From positions 794,104 through 858,103 of the forward strand of contig JACDOX010000117.1 of the NCBI GenBank assembly GCA_014549065.1: a stretch of DNA of 64,000 bases, given 5' to 3'. Positions 25,451-38,490 of the stretch are shown piece by piece. The notes beneath the pieces are model-generated. The model was not told the origin of the DNA, made no database searches, and saw only the letters and a program-made list of their open reading frames with translations. Every line of letters begins with the position of its first letter. Within the stretch, counting starts at the first letter, position 1. The stretch is from Cardinalis cardinalis (Eukaryota; Chordata; Aves; Passeriformes; Cardinalidae). A program made the translations under genes and the position numbers.

Positions 25451-28400
25451 TAGGGATCAGTGACAGGCCGTTCTGCCAAGGTGTGTGGGCTGAATTTGGA
25501 GAAGCTTCCAGCCAGCCTGNATGGAGGCTGATGTCTTGCAGACTCCTTAGAGCAGCCTGGCAAGGGGACACTTCCTATTATTCTTGGCCTATAAATCCTA
25601 TAGATGAACTGTTGCTTTTTCAAGACNGTCCTAATCCTGCCAGCTCAAAGGGAACAGCAGCTCTGGAGGAATCCAAGATGCTTTGGCACCCCTGCTAANG
25701 GACAAACTGATTATGCTTCCTTCTGAGAGCACTGCTGCAGGCCTTCCTGGCAGCAGGGTTTGTGGAACAGTGGCTATTTATGTATAAAGCAAAAGAAAGG
25801 AATGTGGGATTGATTTTGTCTGCATGCAGTTACCTGATCCCATTTGAAAAGCCACTGATCCCTGGCAGAATTGTAACCTTCCAGTCCGTGAACTCTCTGG
25901 CTCACAAGGAACTGGAACCCAAACACCCAGAATGTCATGGTCTCTGCTCTGGGCATCAAAATCTGAGCTTCTGGCAGGCAGAAATCAAATCCTGGGTTGA
26001 ACATCTTTGAGTTTTTTAGTTCTCAGGCTGAAAACAACAGACGGTTCCTGCAGCTAACAACCTGCTGCTCCAAGAGAAGGAAGCAGTGGGAGCAGTTGGG
26101 CACTGATGAGCAAAGGCTGAGAGTCTGCTCCACACTGTTTAGAGCTTTGTCATCATAATTAGATCTTAAAATGTGTCAGTTCTGCATGAGACAATTCATC
26201 AGCGTGGCCCAGGAGCACGTTTGCTTGGGAGTGTGAGTGTCTGTGACTGGCACCAGAGCTATTTAATGCAGCTGGGACAATGCATTGCCATATCCCAGTT
26301 TGTGGGCTGTAGGAACGGGATGGGAATGATGAGAGAAGGAAGGACTCTTGCTACCTTCTAATTTTCACTGCCTTCATCACTTCTGAGTTTAACAAAACCT
26401 TTCCCCATGGAGCAGCAACCAGCAAAGGCAGTGAGCATAAGGTATTCAAATAAGAGCTTTCCTGTCCCATCATAAAAGTTGGCTATAAATTGTTATTTGG
26501 GTGTTTTTAGAGAGAAAATTTTCATGTCTGTATTATTTTTGTTTCTGCAACTTCTCTTGTCTCAAAGGTTTTCACACTGAGGAGACAGGAGGCTGNTCCC
26601 CCTTGGGAAGAGGAAATGCAGAGGTGACCAGGGGTGATTGCAGAAGCAGGGAAAGGAGGAATGGTGGCATGAAGTGGATCTTCTGCTCTGAAGTCATGCC
26701 CTCACCATGTATCCATGTCATCCAGGGATGCCATATCTGAAAGACTCCGTCCTCAGAGAGACAANTGCTTTGTCACTATATTAAATCAAGTCTCCTACAT
26801 AGACAGTGTGTGGTAGCATGAAAGTTGTAGGGTTTTGGAAGATGGGAGAGCAAGTGAGAAGGGATCTGAGGAGCTATTAATTTTGTTTGTGAGCTTTAAA
26901 ATATACTTTTCCACCCTTATGGAGAAAGACAAAATGCACAGAGCTTATGGAGCCTGGAGGCTGCTGAATTTCACATGGNTTTGAATGCCATCCTCATAAC
27001 TGTGATTTGGGAACTCATCAAGCTTCAGGACACAAGAAAAATATTGATACTCAGTGCTGGAAAAGTTAACTGTGACAATGAGCCTCCCCCAGAACAAGTT
27101 CTAGCTTACCTGGCCACTGCCACAGCAGCACCAGGACTGCCACATCCACTGTGACCCAGCGTTCACAATCCATGGAGGGAACCTACCAAGCCAGAGAGGG
27201 GCTGTGTTTCTGTCGTGGCTGGATTGTAAACAGATAATCCCATTCTGTTTTGCAAAATTCCCACTTCATTTATTTTATCTGTGAGGGATACAGTCTTCCC
27301 TTCTGGCATGCCACTGCTTTGGGGGCTGTGCTGGTCCCTACTGACCATCAATTTCTAATAATGGTGAGGGCTGCATTTCAAGGATGAAACCAAGTAATTC
27401 CTCTGTCAGCTCATTGTGATATGTCCCTGGCTAAAAGCCTGGGAAACAATTTTCTTATGACCTACTCTTTGATGATAGTGGACTGTTTTATGCTGCTGCA
27501 ATCTCCCCCATATGCTTGGCTTTGACTGATAAAGCTCAGCTGAGAGAGAAAAAATTAAAAAAAACACTGCTGATGTGCATTGCTGCTGCTGGCAAAGGCC
27601 AGAGCCCTGCATGGGGCCCCCAAAGAGGAACAAGAATCTATCTGTTGAGATCGAGCCTGATTTAATTCTTCTTATAAAGCATCTTGGCAACTGTCTGGAT
27701 CTGACAGGTTGATAATAAGACTTTCCCTCAATGCAAAAAGGAAAGTAATTTACATTGGCTTCACACCTCTGGCAAGCAGGAAAGATCCTGCCCTACGTTA
27801 GCACAAATGGGGAGCAGACGTGAGAGCGAGAGCAGGCAGCGCCAGGGAAGGGGGAAGGATTGCTCCACGCCTGAGCAAGCACAAGAAAATGCCATTTGGA
27901 AAATGTCAATGGCTCAGAGCTGGGCTTGGAATCAGCATTCTGTCCATGGCAGCGGTTTGGAACAGCTTTCCAGCCAAATCCTGAAGGATCACTCTTAGGA
28001 GGAGCAGCAGCTCCACCTGATTTCGTTTTGCTCCCTTTAGCCCAGCGCTCCTGCTGACACACTGCTCGCTCTCCCCCAGCTGCACTGAAGTTGTGGGTTT
28101 TGTTTTGTCATTTCATTGATAAGCATCTGACAGCCTCCAGAGAAGGACAGTGACTCTCATTGAGTGGAGAAGGGCTCTCCAAGAGGTGCAAGGATGCAAC
28201 TTCCCAGCCTCTATCTCCCCCAATTCCCGAGCACACAGCCATTCCCAAGAGATCTAATAACCTGTATTGTGTTCCACCCTAAACCTGCTGTCACACTCCT
28301 TCTGGTTCTAAGTAAGGGCCTTGTANGCTGGGCCCTCAGCAGCTTTCTGCTGGTCTCATGCCTCCAAAACATGAGGCAGCCCCTCCATGCCTCATACATG

Positions 28401-29039
28401 GCCTGGATTGCCCCACAGCCATGGGAGGTAGCAGTTCTNTGATTGAAAATCCTCAGGTGAAAGCATGCCAGGACAGTGCCATGTCCTTCAGGGAAATGGT
28501 ATCTAGAAAGTTTTGCTCTTCACAACTTGGTAGCTTTAAAGGCCTCTGTCTCTCCTGTCAAAATTGAGCTGGGAGGTGGTAGGAGGGGAAAACTGAGATT
28601 ATATAAAGCAAACAAAAGTGGGTGGGTGGTGAGAGCATTTACTTTACTTGATCCCTGGCCACTGGGATCATGCAGAGGTTTTTTTTCTGTGATTATTTTG
28701 GGGGAAATAATCTCTAAAGATCAGGAAGAAGAAAAGTTTACTCAATATTAGTAACAATAATATTGGAAGAGCAATGCACCTAGCTGTGGAGATTGCATCC
28801 ATATCTTGGCTGAGCTATGCTGGAAGGGCAGAGTGCCTCGTTCAGGGGTCTTAAACACTGTCTGTCATTGTGCCAGGTAAATACAGGACCCTGAGAGGGA
28901 GGCTCAGCCCTTACAACAATCCTTACAAATGAGAGATCCTGCCTGCAAGCAAAAGAGATGAAATTAAGACAAGTGCAAAGCACTCCTCTGGGGCAGGCAA
29001 AGCAGAATACACAAACACAAAACAGGGAATACACAATGA
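25451..29039. other. Non-coding unique sequence
   Basis: No gene or interspersed repeat was recognised. A CpG-richer patch at 27800-28080 contains purine-rich sequence and several CG dinucleotides but no convincing promoter or exon. Frames at 28164-28751 overlap in several registers and look like chance. Towards 28900-29039 the sequence may already be the eroded 5' part of the CR1 copy that follows, but I cannot support the boundary. Confidence 0.5.
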
Positions 29040-29735
29040 GGCATCTGGAGAGGGCTGGGGTTGCTCTGGTTCACAAGTAGAATATGAATCAACCCTGCAA
29101 GGCTGCTGCAGAACACCTCATTGTATCCAAGATTGTATTAACAAGAGTGCTCTTTGCCAGACTCGTGAGGCAATGATTACAACCTGCTTGGGGCTGACAG
29201 GGCTTCAGTCAAGTGTGGGCGTCCAGAACTGATGTGGAACTTTATCTACACCCATTAAGGAATTTGGAGAGCCCAGGAGGAAGAAAAGCCTTCAACAAAT
29301 CAAGTGAATGATAAGAGGTCAGGCAAACAAGTCCTGTGGACAAAGATTGAAGGCACCACATCAGTTCATTTTAAGAGAGAAGCCATGGAAATGGGATGCA
29401 GTCAGTCTTCCTCACAGGAGGAGGACTTTTAAAAAGGCTGATGATGAGTCATTTTCCATGGCCACTGGTGTAAGAAAAAGAAGGTGATTGGATTCTTGTG
29501 AAGATTTAAGATGTTTATTAGGAAAACCCTTCTAATCCCTACAGAGGTAAAACACTAAAACAGGCTGTCTAGGAAAGATGTGGCATCTCTTTTCCTAGTG
29601 AGTTTTAGGACCAGGCTAGACAAACAACTGTTATTTAAGTACATTTGACAAACAACTATTATTTAAGTTATTTAAATATATTTGATCCTCCCTCTGATGA
29701 TCCCANAGAATGCCTTTCTGCCATATGTATCTATA
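29040..29735 (+). mobile_element. Ancient CR1 LINE fragment (3' half)
   Basis: Several landmarks of the old CR1 3' region appear in the right order. These are a GAATATGAATCAAC block (about 29080), TGTATTAACAAGAGTG with TGCCAGACTCGTGAGG (about 29133-29170), GTCCAGAACTG (about 29221), a TTTATTAGGAAAACCCTTCTAA block (about 29512), an ACTAAAACAGGCTGTCTAGG block (about 29553) and AGGACCAGGCTAGACAAACAACTG (about 29607). The tail ending CATATGTATCTAT corresponds to the eroded 3' terminus. In full-length CR1 this covers the C-terminal reverse transcriptase region and the 3' UTR. Divergence and small indels are heavy and no frame is open, so it is a fossil copy from an early amniote or archosaur expansion. 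The 5' edge is uncertain. Confidence 0.75.
29619..29674. repeat. 28-bp tandem duplication inside the CR1 fossil
   Basis: GACAAACAACTGTTATTTAA at 29619 recurs with one difference at 29647, an offset of exactly 28 bp. The unit derives from the CR1 segment ending in the GACAAACAACTG motif. The duplication postdates insertion, since other CR1 copies have a single unit here. Confidence 0.8.
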
Positions 29736-29739
29736 ATTA

Positions 29740-31812
29740 AGCACAATATAAAAACACAGACGTTTCCTCGAGGAGTTAAAAACCCATCTATAAATAGATA
29801 AAGTCTTCATCTTTTAGTGGTAAAACTAGGTTGAACGTGCCTTATGTGACAGCTCTTTTCATATATCATTGTGGAGCAAACATCAGGAGGAGAAGGGACT
29901 CTTTTAAACCAAAGAACAGCACTGCTGTAACAACATGAGCATAAAACTGACCAGGCATAAATTAGGCAGGAAATTGAAAGAAAGTTTTGAACTGTCAGAA
30001 CAGCAATGTTCTGAAACAGCCTTTCATAATGGGAATGCTAGAGGCAAAAATCAGAACTTGTTTTTAAAATAGAGCTTGCTAAATTAATTCAAAGGATATA
30101 GAGAACTACTGCCTGTCATAGCACAGTGCAGGACTAGGAGATCCCTTTTGTTGCTGGATTTTAGGAGCTGAGAGGAAGAGAAGTATTTTTTGTGCCAGTG
30201 GGACTGTTTTCTGCTCTTTATTGACACAAATGTGCCTCTTTCATCCCTCTGCTTTTTCATGTGTGAGGCAGTTACTGACATTCCTTTCAAGATCTGAAGG
30301 TCAATCTCTGCTTAAAACTACATTAATTGCATCAAGGTGAAGGAGGGAATTCCAAGTTTGGGAAGACCTTCTTGGAGAGAAGTGCAAATCCTCAGTTGCT
30401 GGGTGTCCTTCTGCCTTTTCCTGGGCTGCACTTTGTGCTGGTTGGGTCAGTGCCATTTGGGGTTAATGTGAGCTGCTGGGAGAGCTGCCNCAGTGAGGAG
30501 CTGAGCCACTGCAGTCTGATAAACTGGAGCCAAACCTCATGGCCCGGGGNGTCACAGCTTGGCAGCTCAGGTGGGGCAAGGTGAGGTGTCAAAGAGGGAC
30601 AAGAAACTTCTGCAAAGGGATGCAGTGTGCCAAAGGCAGCTAACAGGACAGCACAGGCCCTGTGCCAGCAGAGGAACTTAATTTCCTTGCTGACAAATGA
30701 AACAAAGATGTGATTGGAAGTGCCACGTTTTGGAGGTATGAGCAATTTCCCTGTAATCAATCATCCAAACCAAATTGTTTTCATTTCTTTGCATTATTTA
30801 GCAGCTTTTTGATGGCAGACAATATGGGCTGGATTTTGTTTTTCACCCGTCCCTAACACTGATGTGATTTGTGGGCTTTGGCAGAGGGATGCTGGGGTGA
30901 AGGGAGGCTGAGCTGGGCTTCTCTGTTCAAAAAACTTGGCAAAGACAATGTCTGTGATTATCAGCTAATCATTCAGACAGAGACGTTGTTTGTCTGCTCC
31001 TGTTAGGTCTGTGAAGTATCTGGCTTNGAGAAGCTGACAGTGAAACACCTCCAGGAGAGGATGTCAGAAGCAAGAGGGAGGCAGTGAGGAGGTGATAAGG
31101 TAGAGCTGAGCTTGATAAGAGCCCCTGCCTCCTCCAGTAATTGCAAGAAAGGTGAGACTGATGATTAGACCTATCAGCTCTCCTGGGTATTCCCAGTTAT
31201 GTGAAGCTTTTGATGTGGTTAGAGGCTGTGGAAGGAGGGCCGGCTCATGTGTCCTGGGCTGAACTTTATGCAAGGGTTCTCTTTCTTTTCCTGGTGGGAA
31301 ATGTACCTCTAAGATCTCAAGGGCTACTTTACTGTCCCTTGAACAATGTGAGGATATGAGAGAGGAAGGAATTAGCTGCAAGTATCAGCACAGATGAATC
31401 CAGTGAAAGATTTGTTTCTTTACACGGGTTCTGCAGCTGAGACTTTTGAGGGAGAACTCCTTGGTGCAAATGTAATGAAATGGAACGTTGTGAGGAGGTA
31501 TATCAAGAATAAATCTACTACAGAGGAAATACTTTTCATCCCTTTTAAGTCTGATGACTTTGGCCCCATTTCAAGTCGTGGCTCAAGAGCCTGTTTGCAC
31601 CACACAACATGTCAGCCAGAGCCTGATTTATNGGAGGGCACCCTGCAAGGGTCAAGTAGCTCCTTGTGTCCTTACATGAGAGAGAAGAGGCTTTTCCTTC
31701 AAGCAGGTTGAGCAGGACATTCTCATGCATTAAATTTGAAGCTGTCTTTAAGCTGCCTTGTACCAGGGTGTGTCTCTGGAGGCAGCATCACAGCTCACAG
31801 ACAAGATGCAGA
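29740..31812. other. Non-coding unique sequence
   Basis: No exon, RNA gene or interspersed repeat was recognised. A 105-codon plus-strand frame at 31394-31711 was examined; it has an N codon and no recognisable protein motif. Confidence 0.55.
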
Positions 31813-31842
31813 TCTCTCTCTGTGTGTGTGTGTGTGTGTGTG
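31813..31842. repeat. Compound (TC)n(TG)n microsatellite
   Basis: Four TC units (31813-31820) run directly into eleven TG units (31821-31842). Compound dinucleotide repeats of this length are usually polymorphic within a species. Confidence 0.95.
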
Positions 31843-32383
31843 ACCTGTGATGCAAAAATGTCCTGAAACTTGCAAATGGAGCCTGTCCCGCCCTGTGATG
31901 CTCCCCAAGAGATGTTTGGGCTGGGAAAATGTGATCCCCTGGTGGATAAATGGTAGGTGACTGCTGGAAAATCTCTGCTCAGCACATCCCAGAACAGCCC
32001 AGCTTTACTCCCCATCAGGGCAGCAGGATGCAAGAGCTGTCTTTCAGAGAGAATTTTAAGATGGACAGAGTTGGAGATCAATTCAAGGATTCATTTCTGC
32101 TCTGAGTACAAAGGCTTGTGTATTTGTTTAGATGTCACTGGTGTGTTTCAATTTTGATTTAGCTGGCTTTCTAACAGTCACTGGTGGCGTGGCAATCATG
32201 TGAGTGTGGGGGTGTTGGGGCTGCTGCTTGCTGTTAAGTGTGAACAAACACAATCCTGGGAGCCTGTGCAGTTAACCCTGGGAATTACCAAGGCATCAGG
32301 ACCTCCTAGCATGTACAGGTGAACAAGAAAGGCACGTTGGTTGTATCACTGACACAGCACACGAGCTCCGAGCACGCGCTCAC
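31843..32383. other. Non-coding unique sequence
   Basis: No element was recognised. CpG density rises at the right edge (32360-32383), next to the candidate minus-strand exon. Confidence 0.5.
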
Positions 32384-32589
32384 CTCTCTGTGGCTCAGCN
32401 CCTTGTACAAGAAATAGGGATCGTGATACTTTTCCTCCTGCCTTTGTCTGCCCTGCCTGTTTGGCTGGCTGCTCGTGAACNAGGAGTGCTCCTTGTGGAG
32501 TTTGTGTACAAAGCTTTGTGCACCTGGCCCTGGTCCCAGCGGGGGCTCTCCAGTGCCCCTGGGTTCAGGTGAGCAGAGGCGTCTGAGCC
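32384..32589 (-). CDS. Candidate minus-strand exon, unidentified (low confidence)
   Basis: On the minus strand a near-perfect donor GAG|GTGAGC ends the segment at 32384, and a moderate acceptor, CTGCTGCCTCCAGCAG, precedes its other end at 32589. One frame is open throughout and reaches the donor with residues including SSQPNRQGRQRQEEKYHDPY followed by FLYK, mixed and charged as in real proteins. A second frame hits a stop before the donor. CpG dinucleotides are clearly denser here (32330-32640) than in flanking DNA, which fits exon or promoter-proximal sequence. Two codons contain N. I do not recognise the protein and found no partner exon, so a chance opening in a GC-rich island is equally possible. 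Confidence 0.2.
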
Positions 32590-35500
32590 CTGCTGGAGGC
32601 AGCAGCCTGTGCTGCACCGAGGCGGTGGATCAGGCTTGTGCTCGGCAGACTGGAGTGTAGTCAAATCTCACTGTAATAAATGGTGCTTGTAACAAACCAC
32701 CAGTCTACAGGCACCCCAATGCTTATTTTTCCACTGCTAATTAGTTCTTGATAGGGCAAATGCTTACATCAAGTCGAATGGATACAAAGATCTTTGTTTT
32801 CCTGCTTTTTTTTCCCTGAGGGTACTTCTTTCCTTCTCCTTCATGTCTTTATTTTCTTTTTAAACTGCCATTTAAATGTTGAGCAGTGCAAAGCCTCCAA
32901 GCGCAGGGTATTTATGGACAATTCAAATTGAGTGTTTTTCCCCATTATTCTGGGATGGTGAATTCNCTCTCCTTTTATAGTTACTACCAAGGTATAATGA
33001 AAATTTAGTTGGGTCTCTTGATGGCCACTTTGTTCAATACCAAAAGCCTTTATCTCTTCTTTTACTTTCTCCATCTTTTTTCTCCTAATCTTTAGAAAAG
33101 AATAAATCTCACCTTCTGATCNAGATGCTTGATATTTCTAAGTTCATTTAATTAAGCCTGTTTTCCCTACATTCTCCTCAGCCTCTCTTGCCACTTGTCT
33201 CTCAGGTCAGATTTCAGGAGAAGCTTCAAACTTCAGAATTTATTCAGGTGAAACCAACAGAAAATATGGGCTCTTCAGAAACATGATTGTTTGCTTGTGA
33301 GGATTTGGAGGGCAGGAAGAAGANTAAAAGCCATTTAATTCATCTGAGCAGAGGAAAAGTCAACCTTCCACACACAGACAAAAGATGCAACTGGCTTAAT
33401 GCTTAAATAATGTTTGAAGTAAGGCAATGTGTTTGTCTGGGGAATACTCTGCAGTAATGAAAGGAACATTTCCTTATCTCTGAGCTGTTGGTGAGGGTTG
33501 GCACTTGGGTGGAGGTAACAAACTGAGAAACAGACTTTTGCTTTGCTGGGCTGGTGAAACAAACCATGCTGCTGATGCTTTACCATGAAACCTTATGTGG
33601 AATTACACAGTCAACAAGTCTTTAGTGTTACTGGGATGTGGAGAGGTTTAACCTTTGCTTTGGCTCAGATTTCATTGAAGCCCTGTTGCCTCAGTTCAGA
33701 GTTTGCTTTCTTTTATTGGGAAGCACATGGTAGGGACTGGAAACGGGGAGGGGTTTTGCTGTGTCCCATCCCTACTGGGGATCTTTCTTTGCCCACACTG
33801 CCCTCTGTGCTTGGCTGGCCTTTGCTGGCAAAAGTACAGCCGTACTTAAATACCATACTGAGGTCACTTTTATGGTCTCAGAATTAAACTTGGATAGGGA
33901 TGTNCTGGCAGAAGTGGAATCAGCATGTGCTGGACACTTAACTGCTTGTTCATGTGTACTCAGGGAGGTTGGTGTGCATGTGAGCAGAATGAAATTACTG
34001 GCTTTGCTCTTTTCTGTCTCCTCTCCTGTTCCAGTGATCAAGCCTTAGCAACCACCAGAGCCAACACACACATACAGGTCCTTGAGAATCACCTCCCTTG
34101 GATGAAGGGCCAAAAAAACCCCACCAGCTCCTGCTGGCAGAGTCATTAAAATCTGCTTTGCTGNGCTTTCAGCAGCAGAGAAACCCATCCTAAGATGCTC
34201 TGTGAGANAAGTTCAAGTCACAATGGCAGCCACAGCCTGAGCAGCTTCACCTCCTGGTGAGAGCTCGTGATTACACNGCACTGATGGAAGGCTTAGTCAT
34301 AGCAGCGGGTCTCCAGGAAACCTCGTGTGGGGGAATGCTGCCTCCAGGCACCAGACAGTGCTATCAGAAGCCTACCAGGGACATATGCAAAAAAAATGGG
34401 AGCTTAATTGCCAAATTTCCCCTTTATCTTAATATGATTAACAAGCTGGTGTCTCTGCGGCTCTGGTTTAAGGGAATGCTCAGAAATGTGTTATGGATGT
34501 GTTAAGGAGGATGGGAGTTTTACTGTGGCTCCTTTCATAAAATATCAGATATCTAAAATATTGCTGAATTATTANGGTTTCTTATAAAACATGCCAACAA
34601 AACAGAAGCTTTGCTATCAACTTTCTTGTGTTAAACTCCTCTCTCCTCCAGCACTTGATATGCAATGAGGTTTAGTTAATCATTCTCTTGTAGCAAGAAA
34701 TAGGCTTCATCTTTTTGGATGAGATGCTCCTCGTAGTTGGGNCTGGCAGCTCTGTGAATGGTGACTCACAGACTCATTGGACAGGCATCCACACAAATAA
34801 AAAATTCAGCAGGCTGGTCACAGCNAAAGGTGCAATGAATGGGATGACTCAACACTGCTGTCTTGCAGCATTGCATGCAAACAACCCAGGAGATGGTGCC
34901 TGCCACCACCCAAAGGTGAAGAATGAGGTAAAATGACTCAGCTCAGTGTCAGGTGGAAATCCACCAGCTCTGACAACCTCTGCCTTTGCTTCCTGGGTCA
35001 CGAAAGTCTGCTTGGTGCGTGACCCAAGAGGCATTTTGCTGTGAGGGCTCTCCCTCTGCCCTGTTCAGACATCCTTGCTTTGCAGACAAGATTGTTTGTT
35101 TAGCCACAGCAGAGAGAGGCAGAGCTCTGGAGTGTGAAGGCAAGCTTGGCCGAGCCTGGGTGCAAGTCAGGTTCAAGCAGGACTTATCTCAGGAGGGACT
35201 GGCAGTGTTTTTGAAGGCAATACACTCCCAGCCCCTTTGAAGCCTTATCAGGGATCTGGCTGTTTTATCTATAATGACTTTTCATGCAGGATGGCTCCTG
35301 TATGTTGCTCATGCATCGAGTATGCACAAATCATCCTGGTTCATGGAGTGATAGGTGGAATTGCAAAACTGCACTTAATGACTGAGTGACAGCCATCTGT
35401 GGTACGTGCTTTCAATGTGATATCATGAAGGATAAGTTTTTTTCTCCTGCCTGTGAAGCTGAAAGAAACAGGGTGGGGGGGAGATGATCTCTTGGGTTTA

Positions 35501-38090
35501 TTTGCTTTGCTTTTAATTGATTTTGGAGATTAAAGCTAGAGTGAAAGTATCAGCTTGAAAGCCCTGGGTACTGATTNCTTCTGTTTTTGTCAAAGGATGT
35601 GCATAGGAAGCATATTGTCAGCCTGCCTGGGCCCTGACCAGAGGCTGTCAGGACAGTGTTGGTTAGTCCAAGTGATGCTGTTATGGGGGATGTGACATTG
35701 TTTTTGCAAGCTCAATGGACTGTAGAAATTAAGTGCTTGAGATAGAAAGCACTGAAGACAAGAAAGACTTCATAAACTTTGGATCTGTCCTTCACAGACA
35801 GATGCAGGCAGTGCAGAGACCCTGGTGTCCTGGTGTTGCTGTAACTCAGTCTGCAGTGGAGCCTCTGCTGTGTTAGAGAGATCTGATTTTTTGGAGAAGC
35901 AGAAACCATTCTTGTGGCAGGTGTTTACCCATTTCTTCAGTGTTCACCCATCTGAATGCTTGGATGAGCACTGTNATGGCTTTACAAGCACATGTGGTGA
36001 CTGGATAAGTTCTTCTCTTGCCACTCAAAAAAAATCTGTAGAAAATCTGCTCTCCCCTCTGCCCCAGCCAGCAGTACCTGCCCAATGCTCCAACAGCCTG
36101 TGCTGGGGATGATGAGACCTTGGAAACACTGCTGAGCATTTGTCTGGGAAGTACAGGCATGGAGATAAAGCCCCAGCCCTTGGGCTGTCCCTCAGGGCAC
36201 ATCAGGATTTTGGAAGAGCTCCAGCTCTAACCTGAGCCCCACAATTGCAGCAGTGGTCTGCTAATAGAGGTGGGGGAACTATATTGTGTGTGTGGGGCAG
36301 GGTGCCATAATTGAGGCTTGATTGTTAGAGAACTGGTCTCTCATCTTCATTTTTTTGGTATCATGGATANCTTTTCTTAAATGACTTTGAAAGCTGGCTG
36401 GGGTTTTACACTCTCAACTTACTTTACACCTGGTGTAACATNCTCCCTCAATCTACCATGTGTTTAATAAAGGAACACTGCAGCCATCCTGCTGGGGAAC
36501 TGACTTTCTGCACCCTCTGCAAACACACACATGCAGAATGCACTTTTCCTGATCTGTTGATGATTTTTAAATAGAATGTTANGCAATAACCAAAGCAAAA
36601 TATTTGTCCTTTCCAATTTACCCCTAAAACTTCCCTCCTACCTATCCTGACTCCATTCCTAAACTCTGTTTTTCTACCAACTTCTTTGGGCATCTAAAAG
36701 TTATTACACCAATTAGAACACCTTTGAAGGGCTTTCTCATAACTATCAAAGNGTTACTTGCAATAGCATCAACAAAGGCTTCCCAGTGAGAGGATGAAAT
36801 GGTTGTTGGGCTTTTTTCCTGGGCAAACTGGGCCCTGGCTCATCTTCCAGTTCAGTGGCATTTCTATTACATAGGAGCNCCGTGTTTCTGTGCCTTCCTC
36901 CAGCTGCTGCTTTTGCAGAAGTGAATGCCTGCATCTGCACACCCTGAGCTCTGCTCAGACACTGAGATAAAGTGCTTTGAAGATCAGAGGGGATGAGTCT
37001 TTGCAGCTCTGATTAGGATGGATCCCACGGCAGGGAGCGTTCCTGGGCACTGAGTATGGAGGGGCTGGGAATCCTTGGCTGACCAGTGTTTAGAGATATC
37101 CTGGAAATATCAAGCTGGAGGGCTGTAAGTGAACCCATCTGTCACAATAATAGCACAATTTCCCCAGCAATGGGTGTTTCCCTGTATTGTGCTGTGGCCT
37201 GGAGCTGGTCTGGAAGGGATCCAGGATCACAGCAGTCAGCAGGTGAGGCTGGAGTCTGCTGACTGATGTGTGTGTGTTGTTTGGAGTTGCTTAGAGAGTT
37301 AGGTCAGGGCTGGCATAAAGAAAAGAGGGCAGTCTTTNTTACTGGGCTGATAATTTGTTGCAGCCTGTATGACAGTTTTTGCCAGGAAGGTGAGAGCACA
37401 TGCCCTGCAAATGACTGTCCAACCCATGACCTGTGTGAACAGGTATCTCCTTGTGAGAGCAGCAATTTGTGCTCTCTCATCCTGCTCTTGCTCTTGTTTT
37501 GGTGTTTTCCCTCTTAGCCATTCACTCCAAATCTCTCTCCTACATAACAGCTCTTTCAGCACCTGTGAGCAGGGCAGGTTTCTGGGATGGGCAAGACACC
37601 AGGGTGACTCCAGGGTAGAGGAAACAGCCTTAAATGGTATTGCTGCTGGGAGCTTAGCACCGTAATGGTAATGGCTGTAATGACCTTCATTTTCTCTCAG
37701 GAGGGTGATNTGATGCTCCCCCTCAAGAATTTGATGAGTCAAAAAGAAGGAAGAAAAAAAGGTATTTTTTCTTTCGACACATGACCCTTGCTCTGCAGGA
37801 AAGAAAGGATGTTTTCTCATTGGTGTCTGTTCCTGCCATACTGGCAACAGGCTCCACACAAGATCTCAATTTAGCATCCCCTGTGTCTTTTCACAAGGCT
37901 TTAAAACAGCAGAAGTCCTTTCCCTGAGCTGCTGGCAGGTCAAGCATTCAGNCTGGTGGCTGTGCAGTTAATGTGAGACGTCAAGGGACATGCAAGCAGT
38001 CTTCTCTTGATCTGTGCTAGTTCCAGGCTGTGTTGGGACTTTGATTAGGCTAATTTCTTTGGGAATCTTGGAAAAGCCATGGGTGATTCT
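32590..38090. other. Non-coding unique sequence
   Basis: No interspersed repeat or recognised gene. The AT-rich stretches 32660-32790 and 35230-35420 (the latter with CTTATC and TTTATC GATA-type cores and ATGCATCGAGTATGCA) are enhancer-like but not specific. A 186-codon minus-strand frame at 37299-37859 contains N codons and has no domain features. The rest is featureless. Confidence 0.5.
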
Positions 38091-38099
38091 GTGTTTCTC

Positions 38100-38165
38100 T
38101 GAAGGTCCTCTGGAAACCCATTTGCATGATTAGCAAAGTTGTGCATGCAAATGAAAATCCTGTGC
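38100..38165. promoter_or_regulatory. Inverted pair of perfect POU octamers
   Basis: ATTTGCAT at 38120-38127 and ATGCAAAT at 38145-38152 are perfect octamers in opposite orientation, with 17 bp between them. The spacer contains a GATTAGC homeodomain core. POU factors (OCT family) bind this octamer, and palindromic octamer arrangements can recruit dimers. The motif pair is visible; occupancy and function are inferred. Confidence 0.35.
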
Positions 38166-38329
38166 TTGCAGGACCTCTGATCACATGGCTGCAAGCATCA
38201 TTCCCCCCAGTGCTCTAAACACAATCCATGAACTCACAGCCCTTCCCACCTGGAATTCACTCTCAACTGCTCCAGTGTTATGCATTTCTCTTCTCTGCAT
38301 ATCTCTCAGCTGTGACACTGCAGCAGTTT

Positions 38330-38490
38330 TGGTGGATTGCTTCTTGTAATCTTTCTTCTTTCTCAAATGGTAAACTTGTTCCTGATGTAATTACCCTGAT
38401 AAAGTNCTGTGGCATGAGGGATCATCCTTAATGGCACTACTGCTCTTGGCTGCAGACAAGAGGATATTTTATTTCAAACTTTTGTGGGAA
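38330..38490 (+). repeat. Diverged direct repeat, copy A
   Basis: Its core CCTGATGTAATTACCCTGATAA, with the later ACTGCTCTTGG...AGGATATTTTATTT block, pairs with the copy at 39905-40060 in the same orientation and order. The best part of the match covers about 100 bp, with the first 28 bp roughly 85 percent identical by eye. I do not recognise the family; an old DNA transposon fragment or a local segmental duplication would fit. Confidence 0.45.

Noticed and set aside
37299..37859. 186-codon minus-strand open frame
   Set aside because: N codons and no recognisable motif. Overlapping plus-strand frames are also open, so composition explains it.
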